DNA of 32,382 nt from Candidatus Melainabacteria bacterium. Lineage in GTDB: Bacteria > Cyanobacteriota > Vampirovibrionia > Obscuribacterales > Obscuribacteraceae. This document shows, one piece after another, positions 16,875 through 25,125 of this stretch (position 1 is its first letter; each line of letters starts with the position of its first letter). The DNA lies in contig PLXC01000086.1 in the NCBI GenBank assembly GCA_003151275.1, positions 92,516 through 124,897 on the forward strand, in the 5' to 3' direction. Position numbers and translations under genes: made by a program. The notes below the pieces were generated by a model that saw nothing but the letters and a program-made list of their open reading frames with translations, did not search any database and was not told the DNA's origin.

Positions 16875-17843
16875 ATGTCTGATCAAAAAGGTTTTTTTAC
16901 CCGGGAGCAGGAGTTAGTCAAATCGATCAAGGATTGGACAGGCAGCCCGTTTATCGGCGATGACTGTGCAGTTGTCCCGGATGGCGTTCTTTTGACGACG
17001 GATACGCTCGTTGAAGGCACGCATTTTCTCTGGCCGCTCATCTCTCCGCGGGATTTGGGTTGGAAATCGATTGCCGTCAATTTGAGTGATGTTGCTGCAA
17101 TGGCGGGGCGTCCACGGCATTTGCTCGTCAGTATCACGGTGCCGCAGTATCTGGATAAAGTTGCGTTTAGAGAACTTTATGAAGGGATGATCGAGTGCAG
17201 CAAAACCTACGGTACGCAAATTGTTGGCGGTGATTTGACAAAAGGTCCCGTTCTCAGCATCAGTGTCACGGTTCAAGGACAAGTGCATGAAAACGGATGC
17301 TTGCTGCGTTCTGGTGCGCAACCTGGCGATCTTGTCATCGTCACCGGTGACTTTGGTGCCAGCCGCGCAGGGCTGTGGCTACTGCTCAATCAAGCCGAGA
17401 CGATTGCCAACTTCCCGCAGGCAATGGCTGCCCACGTGCATCCCCTGCCTCGGCTATGCGAGGCCTGGTCAATGGTGCGCCGAACATCTGGGCGTGGCGC
17501 CTTGATGGATGCCAGCGATGGACTGGCTGACGCTCTTTCGCAAATTTGCAGAGGCAGCAATGTGGGAATGGATATTGATTTAGAAAAGTTACCGATTAAT
17601 GCTGAAACTATCGCAATTGCTCAACTGGCAGGCGCAGACCCGGTAGACTGGGCGCTGTACGGCGGAGAAGACTACGAACTCGTCGGTAGTGTACAGGAAA
17701 GCATTTGGCAGGATTGGGTTGAAGACAAGCCTTTCAAAATGATCGGCATCGTCACTGGCACTGATGAAATTAATCTGAAGTATGGAGAGAAAGCTTATCC
17801 GCAGATGGACCTTTCCAAATGTTTTGAGCAAATTGAATTTTAG
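16875..17843 (+). CDS. thiL: Thiamine-monophosphate kinase
   Basis: Phosphorylates thiamine monophosphate to the active cofactor thiamine diphosphate with ATP. The AIR-synthase-like fold is shown by GDDCAVV (28-34), TTDTLVEGTHF (41-51), SIAVNLSDVAAMAGRP (about 65-80), GGDLTKG (118-124), DASDGLADAL (about 213-222) and GGEDYELV near residue 260, which together supply the Mg-nucleotide and substrate aspartates. Length of 322 residues is normal. AAAGG lies eight bases before the ATG. I looked for a TPP riboswitch in the 107-base upstream gap and found none. folD follows after 14 bases, so both are probably on one message. Confidence 0.97.
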   Translation: MSDQKGFFTREQELVKSIKDWTGSPFIGDDCAVVPDGVLLTTDTLVEGTHFLWPLISPRDLGWKSIAVNLSDVAAMAGRPRHLLVSITVPQYLDKVAFRELYEGMIECSKTYGTQIVGGDLTKGPVLSISVTVQGQVHENGCLLRSGAQPGDLVIVTGDFGASRAGLWLLLNQAETIANFPQAMAAHVHPLPRLCEAWSMVRRTSGRGALMDASDGLADALSQICRGSNVGMDIDLEKLPINAETIAIAQLAGADPVDWALYGGEDYELVGSVQESIWQDWVEDKPFKMIGIVTGTDEINLKYGEKAYPQMDLSKCFEQIEF

Positions 17844-17857
17844 AGGAGCCTGAAGAA

Positions 17858-18748
17858 ATGGTTTTGCAAGAACAGTCAGTCGCACAAGTGATGGATGGAA
17901 AAGCGCTTGCCGCTTCGGTTCGAGAGACTCTAAAGCAAAAGGTCGAGGTGCTAACGGCTGAGGGCAAACGTCGCCCAGGTCTTGCCGTGGTCCTCGTCGG
18001 CGACGACAAGGCTAGTGCCTTATATGTCAAAAACAAGACGCAATCGTGCAAGAAAGTCGGGATCGAAAGTTTCATGCATACATTTCCTGCGGCAACTGAT
18101 ATGGAAACGCTTCTGAATTGCATCACCACTCTGAACGAGACGGAAGCTGTTGATGGAATTCTTGTTCAATTGCCATTACCTGCCCATCTTTCTTCAGAGG
18201 AAGTGCTCTCTGTTTTGGAGCCAAACAAAGACGTCGACGGCTTGACGACAGAAAGCATGGGGCGCTTGTTTGCTGGCAAAGCCGGTCTACGTCCGTGCAC
18301 ACCTCTTGGTGTGATGGCTCTGCTTGAGCAATACAAAGTTGAAGTGGAAGGCAAGCATGCAGTCGTTATTGGTCGGTCAAACCTAGTTGGAAAGCCAATC
18401 GCGATGTTGTTAATGCAGAAAAATGCAACCGTGACAATGTGCCATAGCCGCTCTAAAGACTTGGATCAGATCTGTCAGAACGCTGATATCCTCGTGGTTG
18501 CAGCCGGTAAAAAAGAGTTCGTCAAAGGCTCATGGGTAAAACCAGGTGCATGCGTAATTGACGTCGGAATTCATCACACTCAAGGCCCAGCAGGAGAATC
18601 CGTCATCTCTGGTGACGTGCAATATGTCGATGCCGCCAAAGTTGCGCGTTTCATTACGCCCGTGCCCGGCGGAGTAGGCCCAATGACTGTGGCGATGTTA
18701 CTGGCGAACACAATTGTTGCCTACGAACGCAGAACTGGTATCAAATAA
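17858..18748 (+). CDS. folD: Methylene-tetrahydrofolate dehydrogenase/cyclohydrolase
   Basis: Bifunctional enzyme that interconverts 5,10-methylene-, methenyl- and 10-formyl-tetrahydrofolate with NADP, supplying one-carbon units for purines and formyl-Met. All key motifs are present: ASALYVKNKTQSCKKVGI with Tyr56 and catalytic Lys60, GILVQLPLPAHL, NKDVDGL, PCTPLGVM, the NADP loop VVIGRSNLVGKP, and the C-terminal PVPGGVGPMTVAMLLANT. Length of 296 residues is standard. A GAGGAG site precedes the ATG. It is 14 bases downstream of thiL and is followed directly by a membrane-protein gene, so at least these three may be co-transcribed. Confidence 0.98.
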   Translation: MVLQEQSVAQVMDGKALAASVRETLKQKVEVLTAEGKRRPGLAVVLVGDDKASALYVKNKTQSCKKVGIESFMHTFPAATDMETLLNCITTLNETEAVDGILVQLPLPAHLSSEEVLSVLEPNKDVDGLTTESMGRLFAGKAGLRPCTPLGVMALLEQYKVEVEGKHAVVIGRSNLVGKPIAMLLMQKNATVTMCHSRSKDLDQICQNADILVVAAGKKEFVKGSWVKPGACVIDVGIHHTQGPAGESVISGDVQYVDAAKVARFITPVPGGVGPMTVAMLLANTIVAYERRTGIK

Positions 18749-18749
18749 C

Positions 18750-19376
18750 TTGATAACGAACGCATCCGAGAGCAAGAAGCAGCGCTTGCCCCTGTGGGCA
18801 ACTTTGCTTAGCTGCTTTGTTGTGCTGACAATTTGCACGGTCAGCACGGGTGTTTTTACATTCTTTATGTTCGCTCGTCGCATTTCAGTTGATGCCACCA
18901 TTCCAGAACGGATGCGAAGCACGGCCTCGAAAATAGCCCAGTTTGAAGAACCGCTGCCAGCGGGTTACAAATATCTGATGGCAGCCGATTTTCAAGTCAT
19001 GCGTTTGCTAGTGCTCGAGCACGAACCAAGTCATCAACAAATTGCTTTTTATGGGCTGTCAGGTCTTGCCAGCGAAAAGGATTCCAAGAACTTGCTCGAT
19101 CGGGCTTACGATATGGGAATTAATACTGTTTACACAGTGGCCAAATTTCACGACCTGAAAAGCCGCGGCAGCGAAAAAGTAGCCGGCTGCGACATGAGCT
19201 ATTTGATTGGCGAATTTACAGATCCCTCAACGAGACGGAAGGCAGATGGATTAGTTGGTTGCGTCAGCCTTAACAAAGCCGCAAAAAACATTCTTATTTA
19301 CTCGTATCCAGACCGCGACCATGCGTACAATCAACAGGTGACAATGGACTTGCTCAAATCGATAAAAGGTTTTTGA
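18750..19376 (+). CDS. Hypothetical protein with one N-terminal membrane anchor
   Basis: I do not recognise the family. A single transmembrane helix (about 15-40, WATLLSCFVVLTICTVSTGVFTFFMF) is followed by a soluble domain of about 165 residues that presumably faces outward. This part contains PAGYKYLMAADFQVMRLLVLEH, an aromatic and charged mix resembling an alpha/beta fold, and two cysteines (CDMSY, GCVSL). No stop codon separates it from a TTG at 18714, which would overlap folD by 35 bases; the TTG at 18750, one base after the folD stop, is a simpler choice, but neither has a good ribosome site. Probably part of the thiL-folD message. Confidence 0.6.
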   Translation: MITNASESKKQRLPLWATLLSCFVVLTICTVSTGVFTFFMFARRISVDATIPERMRSTASKIAQFEEPLPAGYKYLMAADFQVMRLLVLEHEPSHQQIAFYGLSGLASEKDSKNLLDRAYDMGINTVYTVAKFHDLKSRGSEKVAGCDMSYLIGEFTDPSTRRKADGLVGCVSLNKAAKNILIYSYPDRDHAYNQQVTMDLLKSIKGF

Positions 19377-19420
19377 TCTCGGTCCGTATTGAATAGGTTG
19401 TCAGAAAGGAGCTAGACGCA

Positions 19421-19630
19421 ATGAGCGCACCGACCCACAACGATCCCAGCAAAGCCTGGCTGATCTTCTTCTTCGTCTGCTTCACACTTACCGTCGGCAT
19501 GATCGGTCTCTGGGCAGCTCTCGCCTATAAAGTCGACGATGGCGCAGCGCCAGCGCCCGCGGGCGGTCATGGTCACGGCATGATTTTGCCGCGGCAAATT
19601 CCTAATTTAAATCACTATTCAATCGTTTAA
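19421..19630 (+). CDS. Small single-span membrane protein
   Basis: Sixty-nine residues with a strong ribosome site (AAAGGAG, spacing about eight). One transmembrane helix (about 12-35, AWLIFFFVCFTLTVGMIGLWAALAY) is followed by an Ala/Pro/Gly-rich spacer with the histidine pair GGHGHGM and the segment LPRQIPNLNHYSIV. The His-rich tail might bind metal. It resembles no family I can name. Composition and ribosome site make it very likely to be expressed. It sits between the membrane-anchored protein and cinA, 51 bases before the latter. Confidence 0.65.
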   Translation: MSAPTHNDPSKAWLIFFFVCFTLTVGMIGLWAALAYKVDDGAAPAPAGGHGHGMILPRQIPNLNHYSIV

Positions 19631-19681
19631 ACCTCTTTTCGTCCCCACTAGCGAACGAGCACGTTCTGTATTCGGAGCTGT

Positions 19682-21325
19682 ATGGCGACCGCCGAAACAC
19701 TTTCAATTGGCACAGAACTCTTGCTTGGAGACGTTCTTGACACCAACTCGCAATTCCTTGCCATCGAATTGGCGCAGCTTGGCATCAACTGTTTCTTTCG
19801 TTCGGTTGTCGGCGACAACAAGGAGCGGATTCATTCTGTCTTGCGCAATGCCCTGAACAGGGCGGATATCGTGATCACGACTGGCGGTCTCGGTCCCACC
19901 CCAGATGACTTGACGACCGAATCTATTGCCGACTTCTTTGGCGCAAAAATGATCATGGATCAAGCCGTGCTCGCCAACATTGAAGCGTTTTTCCGCATCC
20001 GTAATTACAAGATGCCGCAATCGAACAGTAAGCAAGCGCTTTTGCCTGAAGGTGCTGATTGGTTGCCGAATCCGCGCGGAACCGCTCCAGGCATGATCTG
20101 GCGCGTCTTAGAAGCGGATCTCAGGAAAGCTGAAATTATCGAGCCAACCAGACAGCGAACGATTCTCACATTCCCCGGCGTGCCTTCTGAGTTGAAATCA
20201 ATGTGGGTTGAAACAGCCAGACCTTATCTACAATCGAATTTTATTGAAGGAACGCTTTGGTCTTGTGAATTAAAGCATTATGGAATTGGTGAGTCAGCGC
20301 TCGCTGAACAATTCGCACATTTGCTCAGCAGCTCCAATCCCTCTGTTGCCCCGTATGCGGGCCATGGTGAATGCCGGTTGCGAGTCGCCGCCAAGGCAAG
20401 CACCATAGATGTTGCTAAAAAAATCGCAGCGCCGGTTATTGATGAGATCAAAAATAAAAGTGGATTTCTTTGCTACGGCACTGACAAAGAAACTTTGGAA
20501 TCAGTGGTCGGAAAGTTGCTCACGGAGCGCAACTTGACTTTGTCTGCAGCAGAATCATGTACGGGCGGTTTTGTCAGTAAGCGTCTTACCGACATTGCCG
20601 GAAGTTCGACATTTACGACGCTGAATGTCGTTACTTACTCAAACCAGGCGAAGCAGCAAGTCTTGCAAGTGCCGGAATCAATTCTGAGCAAGAATGGTGC
20701 CGTCAGTGCTGAATGCGCAAAAGCGATGGCCACTGGAATCCGCAAATTCTCAGGTGCTGATATCGGTATTAGTGTCACGGGTATTGCTGGTCCAGCAGGT
20801 GGAACAGCTGATAAGCCTGTTGGTTTGGTGTATTTCGGTCTAGCGGCAAAAGGTTTTTGCACGAGCAAAGAACTGCGCTTCAGCGACAAGCTCAGTCGAG
20901 AAGAAATTAGATTTCGATCGGCAAGCGAGGCACTGAATATGGTGCGCCTCTATTTGCTTAAGCCGGATCTGTTCGTCAACGAGCAGCAGCATGATCAACT
21001 TAAGCTCAATTACTTCATAAAAATTACGCGAGGAATACTGCCTCAATTTAAGGGATGTGAACTGGACCTGAATGCCATGGCGGGGGAAGAGGCTGGGGTT
21101 CTGCGCTCTTTGGTGGAAAAAAGTGGAATTCTTTCTGTTCGTAACGGCTTTGTTGAGCGGGCCGGCAGCCTAGTTAGCTGGCGATTAATAGTTGAGGATG
21201 CCAACGGTTCACATACCGTCGCGTCCAGAGCGGGCGAGCCAGCCGAGCACGTTGAGGAATCCAACTTGGAGTTAACTGAGCTGCTCGATTTCCTCACCCC
21301 GTACCTGGAGGAAAAATTGCCATGA
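19682..21325 (+). CDS. cinA: CinA/PncC nicotinamide-nucleotide amidase with extra C-terminal domain
   Basis: The first 428 residues are a normal two-domain CinA. A MoaB-like COG1058 domain (ETLSIGTELLLGDVLDTN at 4-21, TTGGLGPTPDDLT about 66-78, FPGVPSELKSMW) is followed by a PncC domain that deamidates nicotinamide mononucleotide to recycle pyridine nucleotides (LSAAESCTGGFVSKRLTDIAGSS, GAVSAECAKAMATG, SVTGIAGPAGGT, KPVGLVYFGLA). Standard CinA ends near residue 415-425. Here a further 119 residues follow, containing YFIKITRGILPQFKGCELDLNAM and WRLIVEDANGSHTVASR. The alternation and the VEDxxGSHTV motif resemble emfourin (protealysin-inhibitor) domains, but this is by eye. GGAG four bases before the ATG supports the start. 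Confidence 0.92.
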   Translation: MATAETLSIGTELLLGDVLDTNSQFLAIELAQLGINCFFRSVVGDNKERIHSVLRNALNRADIVITTGGLGPTPDDLTTESIADFFGAKMIMDQAVLANIEAFFRIRNYKMPQSNSKQALLPEGADWLPNPRGTAPGMIWRVLEADLRKAEIIEPTRQRTILTFPGVPSELKSMWVETARPYLQSNFIEGTLWSCELKHYGIGESALAEQFAHLLSSSNPSVAPYAGHGECRLRVAAKASTIDVAKKIAAPVIDEIKNKSGFLCYGTDKETLESVVGKLLTERNLTLSAAESCTGGFVSKRLTDIAGSSTFTTLNVVTYSNQAKQQVLQVPESILSKNGAVSAECAKAMATGIRKFSGADIGISVTGIAGPAGGTADKPVGLVYFGLAAKGFCTSKELRFSDKLSREEIRFRSASEALNMVRLYLLKPDLFVNEQQHDQLKLNYFIKITRGILPQFKGCELDLNAMAGEEAGVLRSLVEKSGILSVRNGFVERAGSLVSWRLIVEDANGSHTVASRAGEPAEHVEESNLELTELLDFLTPYLEEKLP

Positions 21326-21387
21326 GGGCTCGTACTTTTATCAAATATCGCGTAAGCTAATGCGCTGGGCTGGGGTGGGCTGAGATA

Positions 21388-22083
21388 ATGCCAAAAGACG
21401 AAGAAGATTTTGTCGGCAGGGACAACTTGTTCCATCGACGAGTGTCAGATGTACGAAATAAAGTCGGCTTGAACATCAATGAATCCGAGGCGCTCGATCT
21501 CGTCCAAAACCCAGGCACGCCGAATATCTTTTCCCAACCTCAAGTTGTGCGAGAAGATCTGAGCGAAGAAGAAATTGATCGACGCGCTTTCTTTGATAAA
21601 GATACGCCGACATATAACTTCCGCTACATGCTGCGGTCGCTGCGCCGTGAACTGACCAGGGCAAGGCGTTATAAGCGCTCCCTTTCGGTGTGTGTAGTTG
21701 TGATCGATGGTTATGCTGATATCTTTCACTCGTATGGCGTGCTGGCGATTGAGGGAGCGATTAATAGTGCTTCTGAAACACTGATCAGAGCGTGCCGGGC
21801 TGATGTCGATATGGTCGGTCGCTACGGAGAAGATCGCTTTTTGCTGATCTTGCCGGAAACACCGGTCGAAGGCGCCGGCATATTGGCGGAGAGGATTCGG
21901 GCCAAATTCGAAAACTTGAGTGTCGTTTCGCAGTGGAACAAGATCAAGTTGTCTTCGAGCATTGGCATCGCGCAATTTCCTGATGCGCAGGGACTCGAAG
22001 AAATTATTGCTCAAGCTGAAGTAGCTGCTGAGATGGTTATGGAAAAAGGTGGCAACGGAGTTTGCCTGGACTTGGCCGAATAG
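21388..22083 (+). CDS. Degenerate GGDEF-domain protein
   Basis: A 231-residue protein with an acidic, probably disordered N-terminus (1-70) and one GGDEF-type domain (about 75-225; RRELTRARRYKRSLSVCVVVIDG, VGRYGEDRFLLILPET, LSSSIGIAQFPDA). The active-site loop reads GEDRF (147-151) instead of GG[DE]EF, the DxLTGLxNR entry motif is gone, and the I-site arginine is replaced (ADVD). It should be unable to make cyclic di-GMP and may be a binding or scaffold protein. The C-terminal half strongly resembles the protein at 28155-28853, so the two are paralogues. A REP-like palindrome follows the stop codon. Confidence 0.82.
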   Translation: MPKDEEDFVGRDNLFHRRVSDVRNKVGLNINESEALDLVQNPGTPNIFSQPQVVREDLSEEEIDRRAFFDKDTPTYNFRYMLRSLRRELTRARRYKRSLSVCVVVIDGYADIFHSYGVLAIEGAINSASETLIRACRADVDMVGRYGEDRFLLILPETPVEGAGILAERIRAKFENLSVVSQWNKIKLSSSIGIAQFPDAQGLEEIIAQAEVAAEMVMEKGGNGVCLDLAE

Positions 22084-22086
22084 AAA

Positions 22087-22115
22087 CCTGGGAGCGCCGG
22101 CTTCCAGCCGGCATC
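22087..22115 (-). repeat. REP-like palindromic element, copy 2
   Basis: On the minus strand ATGCCGGC, a five-base loop, then GCCGGCGCTCCCAGG, the same arms as at 14424-14452. GCCGGCT pairs with AGCCGGC around TCC. It sits four bases after the degenerate GGDEF stop, between convergent genes, and might also act as a transcript end. Confidence 0.7.
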
Positions 22116-22183
22116 AAGGGTTCGATTAGTTCAGCTCTAGATCATCCTGGCTTTGGTCACAGTGGTGGATGCATGCGCTTGTA

Positions 22184-23317
22184 CTATAAGATCAGCATCG
22201 CGTCGCCGTAACTATAGAAGCGATATCTCTTCTCGATTGCCTCTCTATACGCCTGCACGAGTTTTTCTCTGCCAGCAAAGGCACTGACAAGAACAAGCAA
22301 ACTCGACTTGCTCAAATGAAAGTTCGTAATCAAACCATCCGCCACTCTAAATTGATAGCCAGGTTTGACGAAAAGGTGCGTCACGCCGTTTTCGACTGCC
22401 GCCATCTGACCGCTTGCTCCCGCTGTCTCAAGTGCCCTGAGCGATGTGCTACCAACTGCAATTATTCTTCGCTTTTCCTTTTTTGCTTGATTGATTGCCG
22501 CTGCAGTTTGTTCTGAAATACTAAAACGTTCCGGTTCTACTTTGTGTTCCTCAAGCGAACTCTCGATTGGTTTAAACGTGCCTGCGCCTACGTGCAGAGT
22601 CAGGTACTGAACGTCGATTCCGCGCTTCTTTAAAGCTTCGAGCAATGACTCGTTAAAGTGCAATCCGGCCGTGGGCGCCGCCACCGCCCCTGGTTCCTTT
22701 GCAAAAACAGTTTGATAGCGACTGAGGTCGCTTTCCCGCGATATGTTTTTTGTGGCCGCTTCTCCAGGCGCTGGTTCCCTGTCGTAATGCCGCTGGATGT
22801 ATGGCGGCAGTGGTGCGTAACCAGCCTGATTCAGTAGTTGCCAGACGTTCTCCGGTTCGCCCAAATCAACCACTAATCGTTTAAATCCGTCGAAACCAGT
22901 TTCGATATCGATCACAGAAATGTCAAAACTCGTTCCCATATCCGAGGCGACGGTCAACTTTTCCCCTGGTTTCAATCTTTTGATCGGAGTAACAAGCGCC
23001 TGCCAAATCCGAGGCGTGCTGCCGATTTGTTGTAGCAAAAGCATTTTGATCATGCCACCGCTGTGCCTTTTGGCAATTAAGCGAGCTGGGATCACTTTCG
23101 TGTTATTCAGCACAAGTGTGTCACCGGCACGAAGTAGCGTCACAAGGTCTTCGAAAAAGCAGTGCTGCAATTCTCCCGAATTTCTATCCAGTCGTAAAAG
23201 GCGTGACTTTGTCCGCTCAAGAAGAGGTTCTTGAGCGATCAATTCCAACGGCAGATCGTATTCAAAATCTTCCAGGCAAGGGGAATTTCCAGACTTTATG
23301 ATTGAAAGATCCGACAC
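22184..23317 (-). CDS. queA: tRNA preQ1 ribosyltransferase-isomerase
   Basis: Transfers and isomerises the ribosyl group of S-adenosylmethionine onto preQ1-tRNA to give epoxyqueuosine, the penultimate step of queuosine synthesis. Family motifs: FEYDLPLELIAQEPLLERTKSRLL near the N-terminus, LVLNNTKVIPARLIAKR, KEPGAVAAPTAGLHF, LTLHVGAGTF, EHKVEPERFSIS, RRIIAVGSTSLRALE and TNFHLSKSSLLVLVSAFAG. At 377 residues it is slightly longer than usual because of about 15 extra N-terminal residues. The start is GTG with AGGA about ten bases upstream. It is divergent from queG, 34 bases away. Confidence 0.97.
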   Translation of the reverse strand: MSDLSIIKSGNSPCLEDFEYDLPLELIAQEPLLERTKSRLLRLDRNSGELQHCFFEDLVTLLRAGDTLVLNNTKVIPARLIAKRHSGGMIKMLLLQQIGSTPRIWQALVTPIKRLKPGEKLTVASDMGTSFDISVIDIETGFDGFKRLVVDLGEPENVWQLLNQAGYAPLPPYIQRHYDREPAPGEAATKNISRESDLSRYQTVFAKEPGAVAAPTAGLHFNESLLEALKKRGIDVQYLTLHVGAGTFKPIESSLEEHKVEPERFSISEQTAAAINQAKKEKRRIIAVGSTSLRALETAGASGQMAAVENGVTHLFVKPGYQFRVADGLITNFHLSKSSLLVLVSAFAGREKLVQAYREAIEKRYRFYSYGDAMLIL

Positions 23318-23351
23318 CGTAATCGATTCCTGGTTGGTTTAAACTGAACGC

Positions 23352-24500
23352 ATGAGTATGAAGCAAACGATTGTGGACATTGCTCGGTCAATTGGCTTCG
23401 AGAGAACAGTGATCGGATCTCTCCATCCCATGACCGAGGAGCGGGAGCAGTTTGAGCATTGGCTCAAGCAAGGCTACGCCGCGGGAATGGATTACTTAAA
23501 GCGCAACCCTCATTTTAGAACATCTCCCCAACTTCTATATCCAAACAGTCAGTCCGCCGTTATTGTTTCAGTCAGCTACTACACTGAACCGCCCGCCGAT
23601 CCAGGCTTAGAGTACGGAAGAGTGGCTCGGTACGCGGTTGGCCTTGACTACCATCCAGTCATTCGGGCGCGCTTACGAGAACTCAAAACGCGAATTGAAG
23701 ACAAAATCGGACGCCCGCTGCTTGGAAAAGCATTTACTGATGACGTGCAGCTGTACGAGCAGGCTTATGCAGCTCGCCACGGCTTGGGTTTCTCTGGCAA
23801 GAATACGATGATCATCGGACCGAAACTTTCAGGTTCCTACTATTTCATTGCCGAACTCTTTACCGATCTTGAGCTCGAGGCTGACGAACGGTACAACGGC
23901 ACTTGTGGTGCATGTTTTCGCTGTGGTGATGTCTGTCCCACTGCTGCGATCACGACTGCGGGGGAAGTTGATGCCAGTCTGTGTATCTCCTATCTAACGA
24001 TTGAGAATAAGGATGAGATCCCCTTGAATCTTCGTTCTAAGCTCGGCAGATGGGTTTTCGGATGCGATATCTGTCAGGAAGTTTGTCCCTATAACCAACG
24101 CCCACCCGAGACGCCGTGGAAAGAGTTTCAACCAGCTTCAGGAGCTGGACACTATATCGATCTTTGCGACCTACTAAAGATAAGCAATGACGCAGAATTC
24201 AAGTTAAGCTTCAAAGACAGCAGTCCCGTGCGACGACCGAAACGCTTCGGGCTCTTGCGTAATGCACTGGTAGTGCTCGGCAACAGTCTGGCTTCACAAG
24301 CAATTGCAGACGACGAAGTGACGCATCAAAAGATCGTCGATTCAATTTTGTTGTTTCTGAGTTGCGAGCAAAATTCGATTCTTGTGGAACACGCATTTTG
24401 GGCATTGTCTCAAAGCAACCGCTGTCAGTCACGTTTAGATGTTTTGATTAAGCAAACTGATGACCCTTTGATCTTGCAAAAGGTTTCTCAATACCGGTGA
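23352..24500 (+). CDS. queG: Epoxyqueuosine reductase
   Basis: Cobalamin-dependent iron-sulfur enzyme that reduces epoxyqueuosine-tRNA to queuosine-tRNA, the final step. Two [4Fe-4S] clusters are supported by C185xxC188xxC191xxxC195 (CGACFRCGDVCP) and C238xxC241xxxC245 (CDICQEVCPYN), with C211 supplying a further ligand. The N-terminal reductase part contains RVARYAVGLDYH and the catalytic aspartate region KAFTDDVQLYEQAYA. The C-terminal part carries HEAT-like helices (RFGLLRNALVVLGN). Length of 382 residues is typical. It lies head to head with queA across only 34 bases, so the two promoters must overlap each other or the other gene. Confidence 0.97.
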   Translation: MSMKQTIVDIARSIGFERTVIGSLHPMTEEREQFEHWLKQGYAAGMDYLKRNPHFRTSPQLLYPNSQSAVIVSVSYYTEPPADPGLEYGRVARYAVGLDYHPVIRARLRELKTRIEDKIGRPLLGKAFTDDVQLYEQAYAARHGLGFSGKNTMIIGPKLSGSYYFIAELFTDLELEADERYNGTCGACFRCGDVCPTAAITTAGEVDASLCISYLTIENKDEIPLNLRSKLGRWVFGCDICQEVCPYNQRPPETPWKEFQPASGAGHYIDLCDLLKISNDAEFKLSFKDSSPVRRPKRFGLLRNALVVLGNSLASQAIADDEVTHQKIVDSILLFLSCEQNSILVEHAFWALSQSNRCQSRLDVLIKQTDDPLILQKVSQYR

Positions 24501-24634
24501 CCGATATTCTGGTCTGGTGTCGCATTTTAGAGTCACTATTCTAAGGAGAGCAAGATCACCCGATTGGGTGACAATGCTTATATGAATGGAGTGAAAAGAT
24601 AGAAGTGCTTGAAACCGCAAAGGGGGGCTATTTC

Positions 24635-24958
24635 GTGCACGACCAGCTTGTATTTGCACTGTCTCTAATTTTGAGAGAGCGCCGAGAGGCACTCGACGTA
24701 TCTCAAAGCGATCTAGCAAGACGCAGTGGGCTTCACAGATCCTACATCGGAGATTTAGAACGAGGTTCACGGAACATATCAGTGAAAAATTTGAGTCGGC
24801 TTGCCTCAGCGCTTGAGGTGCCTGCTTCAAAGATCTTATCTTCTGCGGAGAAACGGATGGCTAGCGAAGGTCCTTTCAAACTAAAGAAGAAAAAGGCGAC
24901 CACGCCGGTTAAGCCTGCCAAACCAGTTGCGAAGCGCAAAGCAGTTGCAACTAGGTAG
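24635..24958 (+). CDS. Xre-family HTH regulator with lysine-rich tail
   Basis: A Cro/C1-type helix-turn-helix (about 7-65 from the GTG at 24635; ILRERREALDVSQSDLARRSGLHRSYIGDLERGSRNISVKNLSRLASALEVPASKIL) binds DNA as a repressor or activator. The tail of about 30 residues is almost all Lys, Ala, Pro and Thr (KKKKATTPVKPAKPVAKRK), like histone-H1-type tails, and probably adds non-specific DNA binding. I prefer this start because of a GGGG-rich site seven bases upstream; the frame also begins at GTG 24605. No paired toxin or restriction gene lies beside it, so its targets are unknown. A strong terminator follows. Confidence 0.85.
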   Translation: MHDQLVFALSLILRERREALDVSQSDLARRSGLHRSYIGDLERGSRNISVKNLSRLASALEVPASKILSSAEKRMASEGPFKLKKKKATTPVKPAKPVAKRKAVATR

Positions 24959-24996
24959 TTTGCGGAATTGTCCCCGGAAAAAGACTAACTTTAAGC

Positions 24997-25042
24997 CCTA
25001 AAAAAGACGAACTGCTTAATTCCTGGCGGTTCGTTTTTTAGG
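24997..25042 (+). terminator. Bidirectional intrinsic terminator
   Basis: CCTAAAAAA plus CGAACTGC pair with GCGGTTCG plus TTTTTTAGG (one wobble, a two-base bulge, ten-base loop). The A-rich and T-rich arms suit both strands. It ends the xre message and could catch transcripts from the minus strand. Confidence 0.85.
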
Positions 25043-25125
25043 CATCGACCGTTTTTCTAGGCAGTTCGACGAGCAACCGCGCTCCGTGCGAGGCTAAGCT
25101 GCTTGCGGAAAACCGATGCCGGTGG

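Noticed and set aside
22116..22140. GGTTCGATTAG as a possible tRNA T-loop
   Set aside because: No acceptor stem, anticodon arm or D-arm can be built around it.
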